Part shown: in pieces, positions 39,851-43,426 of the stretch
Layout of the letters: every line of letters begins with the position of its first letter
How positions within the stretch are numbered: the stretch's first letter is position 1
NCBI GenBank assembly: GCA_017508555.1
Contig: JAFVYP010000181.1
Location: 1-43,426 of the forward strand
Direction of reading: 5' to 3'
Length of the DNA: 43,426 bases
From: Lentisphaeria bacterium
GTDB lineage: Bacteria > Verrucomicrobiota > Lentisphaeria > Victivallales > Victivallaceae
The notes under the pieces: model-generated
The model's input: only the letters and a program-made list of their open reading frames with translations
Told to the model about the DNA's origin: nothing
Databases searched by the model: none
Position numbers and translations under genes: made by a program

Positions 39851-42800
39851 AAAAAATATTTTTACTGCTGCTGCTGAGCCAGTCCGTGTTCCTTGCAGCC
39901 AAACCCATCATCCACTACACCTTCGACAAAATCGAGAACGGCAGGGTCCGGAACACGGCCGGAAAAGATCACCCCGCTGTCATCAAAGGAAAAGTCCGGA
40001 TCACGCCGCAGAAAACACTGTATATGGAGGGCAACGGCGTTGAGATCACCCTTGCCGGAACTGAAAAGTTGGCCCCTCAGGACGGTATGACCTTCATGCT
40101 GATCTACAAGCGCCGCACCCTGCCGGGAGACAAACCTCTGGATTATAACCATGATATGTTTTTCTTCCGGGACAAGCACTTTCTTTTCGGCCGGACAAGA
40201 AACCGTTTTTACACCAATTTCTGTACCGCTGACAAAAAATTCGTCAACGGCTCTTACTCCCAGCAGATCATTCCAGATGACGGCAAATTTCATCATTTTG
40301 CCCTGACCTTCTATCATCACAAAGAGCCTGCCCACGGAATAGATCAGGTCGAATCCCGTGTCTATATGGACGGACTTCTGGTCCATCAGGATAATCAGCG
40401 CAATCTGGCAATGCGCCGTGCGGAAGTGCCGATCGAACTTGCCAGCGGACGCATGTTCGGAACGCCCTGGCGCGTTGCCGGAGAGATCGCCGATGTCCGT
40501 ATTTACAAACGGGTCCTTTCCGGAGACGAGATCAAAAAGATCGTCAGCAATCAGACCCTGGCCGCACCCGGATTCCGTGTGCCGGCAAAACTTGCCGCCG
40601 CCGATGAAAAACTTCTTGCACAAGTCAAGGCTCCGGGAGTCCGGGAGGGGTTGAAGACCCTGGTCGCCCGGGGAAATACCCTCTGGCGGAAAGCGCTCAA
40701 AGATCAGAAAAAATATCTCATCACCCTGCCGGGCAAAAAAAGTATCCTCACGCTTCTTTCTGCCCCGGAACACGCGGGGATCGTCTCCTGGTACGATACA
40801 GTCGGAAAACGGGAGCTTCTGCGCTGGGACAACGGATTTTTTGAACTTATCCTCTCGCAGAAAGGGAAAAATATCTCTTATCCGGCAGATGCGCCTGAAG
40901 TGAAAAGCTCCTGGATTTCCCGTCCTGTCAAAAACAAAGACAAATGGCAGTTTTCCATAGGGTACAGCCATCCGGAATGGCAGGCCGTTGTTGATTTCAC
41001 CTGGCAGAACGACCGGCTGGAATACAAGATCTCTCCCAAAAGCAAATTGCCGATCCGTCAGCTCAATGCGCCTCAGGTCAAGCTGAACTGCTTCAACCGG
41101 GGCAAAGGCATGCTGCTCACGCCCGATGAGATCGGCAGATTGCTGGACAGCACGGTCTCCTCCGGCGCCGCTTATGCCGGACTTTATCCCGGACGCCGCG
41201 CCTGCGTGCAGATGGGGGCTTATTATGATGCCCGGGGCGGTGTGTTCCTTTCCTCCGGCGATCCCCTGGGCCGGATGAATCTGCTGGGGATGTCGGCCAA
41301 TACCGGAGGCGCTGAATTTAATTTCAGGCAATCGGTCCTTCCCTGCGGCGGCAATAAAAGTACGGCTGTTCTGGAACTTTTCCACGGGGACTGGAACGAT
41401 GCTGCCGTCTGTTATATCAATATGCTCGACAGGATCAAACCTGTCTGGTGGCAGAAAGAGATGGTGGCTTATCCCACGCCCGCATGGCTCAAACGCAACA
41501 CGCTCAATGTCAATTACGCCTACGGCAATGAAAATCATCAGCAGCTCAAAGCGCTGCGCAAATATCTTGAACTGCCCTTTATCGTCACCGTTGAAGGCAG
41601 TCATATCCGCGGCGAAAAATATATTCCGGGCATCCGGCTGCATCCGGATATGGCCTCTCATGCCCGGGATCTCCAGAAGGCCGGGATCAATGTTCAAATT
41701 TATACCAATGCCCGCATGATCCAGAAGTACACGCCCCACGCGCCGGAAAATTTCTTCAAAAACAAGATCCTGCCCGGAGCTGTCAGACAGAATGGACAGA
41801 CTGTTTTTGAATATTATCCGGATACCCACGGCAATGTTGCGGTGATCTGTCCCTCGTCTCCTGTGTATGAAGGACAGGTCCACGATGTCAGCATCCGCTT
41901 TGCCGCCCAGGGGATCGACGGCATCTACCTTGACCAGTTCGGCTGCACCAGCGCCCTGGTCTGCGAGGCGGCCAATCACGGTCACAAGCCTTTTGATCCC
42001 GATGCCTGGTATCTCAACGGACAGTATAAAAAAATCGCCGCTCTCCGCCAGATGTATAAGGAGAAGGGATTTGTGAACAAGTATCTTTCCAATGAAAGCT
42101 GCGGCGAGATCGTTGTTTCCCTGAGTGACGTGGTTACGCCCTGGGGCGCGCTTTATGACGATCAGGTCCCGCTGTTCAACAAGATCTATTCCAGCAAAGT
42201 TCAGAGCGCTGACCGTGACCGCGTCGGCGAAAACGAAGGCGCCGCTTTTGCCAAAGATGCTGAGCAGATCCTCTGGGGAGAACAGCTTGGCCGCCTCAAC
42301 AGCCGCAATCTGATGTCTCCGCTGCGCCTGGATTATCGCGCGTATGTCAAGAGACTGATCCATCTGAGAACGGGACTGCTGGATTTCCTCAATGACGGAT
42401 TCATGGATAGAGAACCGCGTCAGGAGCCGGAACCTGTCAGAAAGCCCCAGTTCTGGGGCCGGTTCGGGACCAGGATACTTTCCCGTCCTCCGGTGATGAC
42501 TGCCAAATGGAACTTGAAGGGCAAGACCGCCGTTATCGCCATCAATACCACTGGGAAAAAACAGGAAACGACCCTGTGTTTTGATCTTGAAGACACCGCA
42601 AGTCCCCTTGTCTGTTACTTTGTCTGCGGCAGAAAGACCCGGGTCAAAGCGGCTAAAAAGATGCGCTTCCGCTGTACCCTTGAGCCTTTTGCCTGCATGG
42701 TGCTGACCAATGCTCCCGGAAAAGCGCTGGATCAGGCCTTCAAGGTGATCGCCAAGACGCTGACGGAAAAAGATCCCTTTGCGTTTGATGCGGCCAAATA

Positions 42801-43206
42801 TCCTGACCGGGCATTTGTTCTCAACAAAGAGTACCCGGCCATTGACTCCTCCGTCAGCGGCGCTCAGCGCGCTGTTGCCAGAAACGAGATCAATTATGTC
42901 TATTACGGCGTCGTTTATCCGGGAACTCTGGATTTCGGCAGCAGCAAGGAGATCAGAAATGTCGATCTGCTTCTGTCGGCTCCCCCTGAAAGCGGAGACG
43001 GCAGAGTCAGGATCTACATCGACAGGATCGAACCCGGCAACGAGATCTTCTCCTGTCCTCTGGAATCCAATTTCCACACGGATAACTGGCGGCATTACAA
43101 GACGCTCAAGGGGAAACTTTCCCGTCCTGTCACGGGCAGACACAAGATCTTCTTCTGTTTTTCCGGCAGCTCCGTCTGCAACTTCAGAAGCTGGAAAATC
43201 TATTGA
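39847..43206 (+). CDS. Large exported LamG - DUF6259 glycoside-hydrolase-like protein
   Basis: A 1119-residue exported protein (signal [18 protein letters not shown]). Residues of about 20-235 form a LamG/concanavalin-like domain (PIIHYTFDKIENGRVRNTAG, FHHFALTFYHH, RVYMDGLLVHQD, GEIADVRIYKRVLS). Residues of about 290-500 are a beta-sandwich, and about 515-860 a DUF6259-type TIM barrel with GIDGIYLDQFGC; Asp696 and the Glu in NESCGE are catalytic candidates. A C-terminal beta domain (870-965) and a 150-residue beta tail follow. It is probably a secreted glycosidase acting on host mucin or algal glycans, substrate unknown. The ATG overlaps the previous stop by 4 bases. Repeat copy 7 starts right after its stop. 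Confidence 0.85.
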   Translation: MKKIFLLLLLSQSVFLAAKPIIHYTFDKIENGRVRNTAGKDHPAVIKGKVRITPQKTLYMEGNGVEITLAGTEKLAPQDGMTFMLIYKRRTLPGDKPLDYNHDMFFFRDKHFLFGRTRNRFYTNFCTADKKFVNGSYSQQIIPDDGKFHHFALTFYHHKEPAHGIDQVESRVYMDGLLVHQDNQRNLAMRRAEVPIELASGRMFGTPWRVAGEIADVRIYKRVLSGDEIKKIVSNQTLAAPGFRVPAKLAAADEKLLAQVKAPGVREGLKTLVARGNTLWRKALKDQKKYLITLPGKKSILTLLSAPEHAGIVSWYDTVGKRELLRWDNGFFELILSQKGKNISYPADAPEVKSSWISRPVKNKDKWQFSIGYSHPEWQAVVDFTWQNDRLEYKISPKSKLPIRQLNAPQVKLNCFNRGKGMLLTPDEIGRLLDSTVSSGAAYAGLYPGRRACVQMGAYYDARGGVFLSSGDPLGRMNLLGMSANTGGAEFNFRQSVLPCGGNKSTAVLELFHGDWNDAAVCYINMLDRIKPVWWQKEMVAYPTPAWLKRNTLNVNYAYGNENHQQLKALRKYLELPFIVTVEGSHIRGEKYIPGIRLHPDMASHARDLQKAGINVQIYTNARMIQKYTPHAPENFFKNKILPGAVRQNGQTVFEYYPDTHGNVAVICPSSPVYEGQVHDVSIRFAAQGIDGIYLDQFGCTSALVCEAANHGHKPFDPDAWYLNGQYKKIAALRQMYKEKGFVNKYLSNESCGEIVVSLSDVVTPWGALYDDQVPLFNKIYSSKVQSADRDRVGENEGAAFAKDAEQILWGEQLGRLNSRNLMSPLRLDYRAYVKRLIHLRTGLLDFLNDGFMDREPRQEPEPVRKPQFWGRFGTRILSRPPVMTAKWNLKGKTAVIAINTTGKKQETTLCFDLEDTASPLVCYFVCGRKTRVKAAKKMRFRCTLEPFACMVLTNAPGKALDQAFKVIAKTLTEKDPFAFDAAKYPDRAFVLNKEYPAIDSSVSGAQRAVARNEINYVYYGVVYPGTLDFGSSKEIRNVDLLLSAPPESGDGRVRIYIDRIEPGNEIFSCPLESNFHTDNWRHYKTLKGKLSRPVTGRHKIFFCFSGSSVCNFRSWKIY

Positions 43207-43210
43207 TGAT

Positions 43211-43426
43211 AAAAACTTTGTTCCCTGTTTGGGGCGCGCAGTCAAAAATGAAAGCATGCCGCTTTTCCGGAAGGCTCTGTTCCCAATACGGGTAGATACA
43301 ATGATATAAAACTAAAAATACTTCGCTTTTCTCGAAAAGGGGTGGGGTGTGGGGAGGGGAAAAACCTCTTTTCCCGCGAAAAGAAAGATAACGGAGCCGA
43401 CGTTCGGCCCCCTCCCCGCGATACCA
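43211..43426 (-). repeat. Dispersed hairpin repeat, copy 7 (cut by window end)
   Basis: Two reverse modules in tandem (one with GCATGCCGCTTTTCC; one with GGCTCTGTTCCCAATACGGG and AAAATACTTCGCTTTTC) are followed by the hairpin portion. Bases 43351-43426 are the exact reverse complement of 14667-14742. The element continues beyond the window. No gene was seen in 43207-43426. Confidence 0.85.

Noticed and set aside
39862-43257. 1131-codon open frame antisense to the large glycosidase gene
   Set aside because: It mirrors a long real gene with signal peptide and domains, and its translation shows no motif. Long antisense frames are common here owing to codon usage (also 6600-8399, 10905-12413 and 35613-37862 on the minus strand).

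Overview
The window looks like chromosome of a Gram-negative bacterium of the PVC group, most probably Lentisphaerota (Victivallis-like). This is inference from gene content. Lipid A and LPS genes (lpxC, lpxK, an LptF/LptG permease) show an outer membrane. A DWG-type Ser/Thr kinase with a C-terminal sulfatase-modifying-factor domain, a prepilin with an H-X9-DG tail beside a DUF6259-type glycosidase, many TIM-barrel sugar isomerases with a Gfo/Idh/MocA dehydrogenase, and an McsA/McsB pair outside Firmicutes all fit that group. No rRNA, tRNA, CRISPR array, phage or insertion sequence was recognised.

Layout. 1-90: start of an unknown gene running off the left edge. 0.3-5.9 kb: miaA; lpxC and a lipoprotein; a reverse operon of an LptF/G permease, a DUF3089-DUF1893 fusion hydrolase and a coiled-coil exported protein. 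6.1-11 kb: a tightly overlapping three-gene operon of a TolQ/ExbB-like membrane protein, a coiled-coil protein whose only membrane helix carries an Asp, and a membrane Ser/Thr kinase; an ABC-F ATPase follows. 13-14.7 kb: mcsA-mcsB. 15-16 kb: a His/Pro-rich exported protein and a flavoprotein. 16-21.5 kb (reverse): two PilB/GspE ATPases, a PilC/GspF protein and coaX. 21.6-23.4 kb: a short lipocalin, a CBM9-like lipoprotein and a second His/Pro-rich protein. 23.4-28.9 kb (reverse): lpxK, galK, trpS and a sodium/solute symporter. 29-32 kb: an unknown exported protein, a cation/proton antiporter and a patatin-like lipase. 32.3-37.8 kb: sugar metabolism, with an AraC regulator divergent from a xylose-isomerase-like gene, a Gfo/Idh/MocA dehydrogenase and a TIM-barrel epimerase, closed by a strong terminator. 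38.2-43.2 kb: an operon of prepilin, exported protein and large LamG-DUF6259 glycosidase, coupled by 4-base overlaps.

Two things stand out. First, a dispersed hairpin-forming repeat family occurs at about seven places (14.7, 32.3, 33.3, 33.4, 37.9, 38.3 and 43.3 kb). Six copies are intergenic, but one lies inside the prepilin gene, where it encodes most of an abnormally long basic leader ending exactly at the FTLIELL motif. Second, the 6.1-11 kb operon may be an ion-motive-force-coupled membrane complex (TolQR/MotAB-like) joined to a kinase, an arrangement I do not recognise as a described system.
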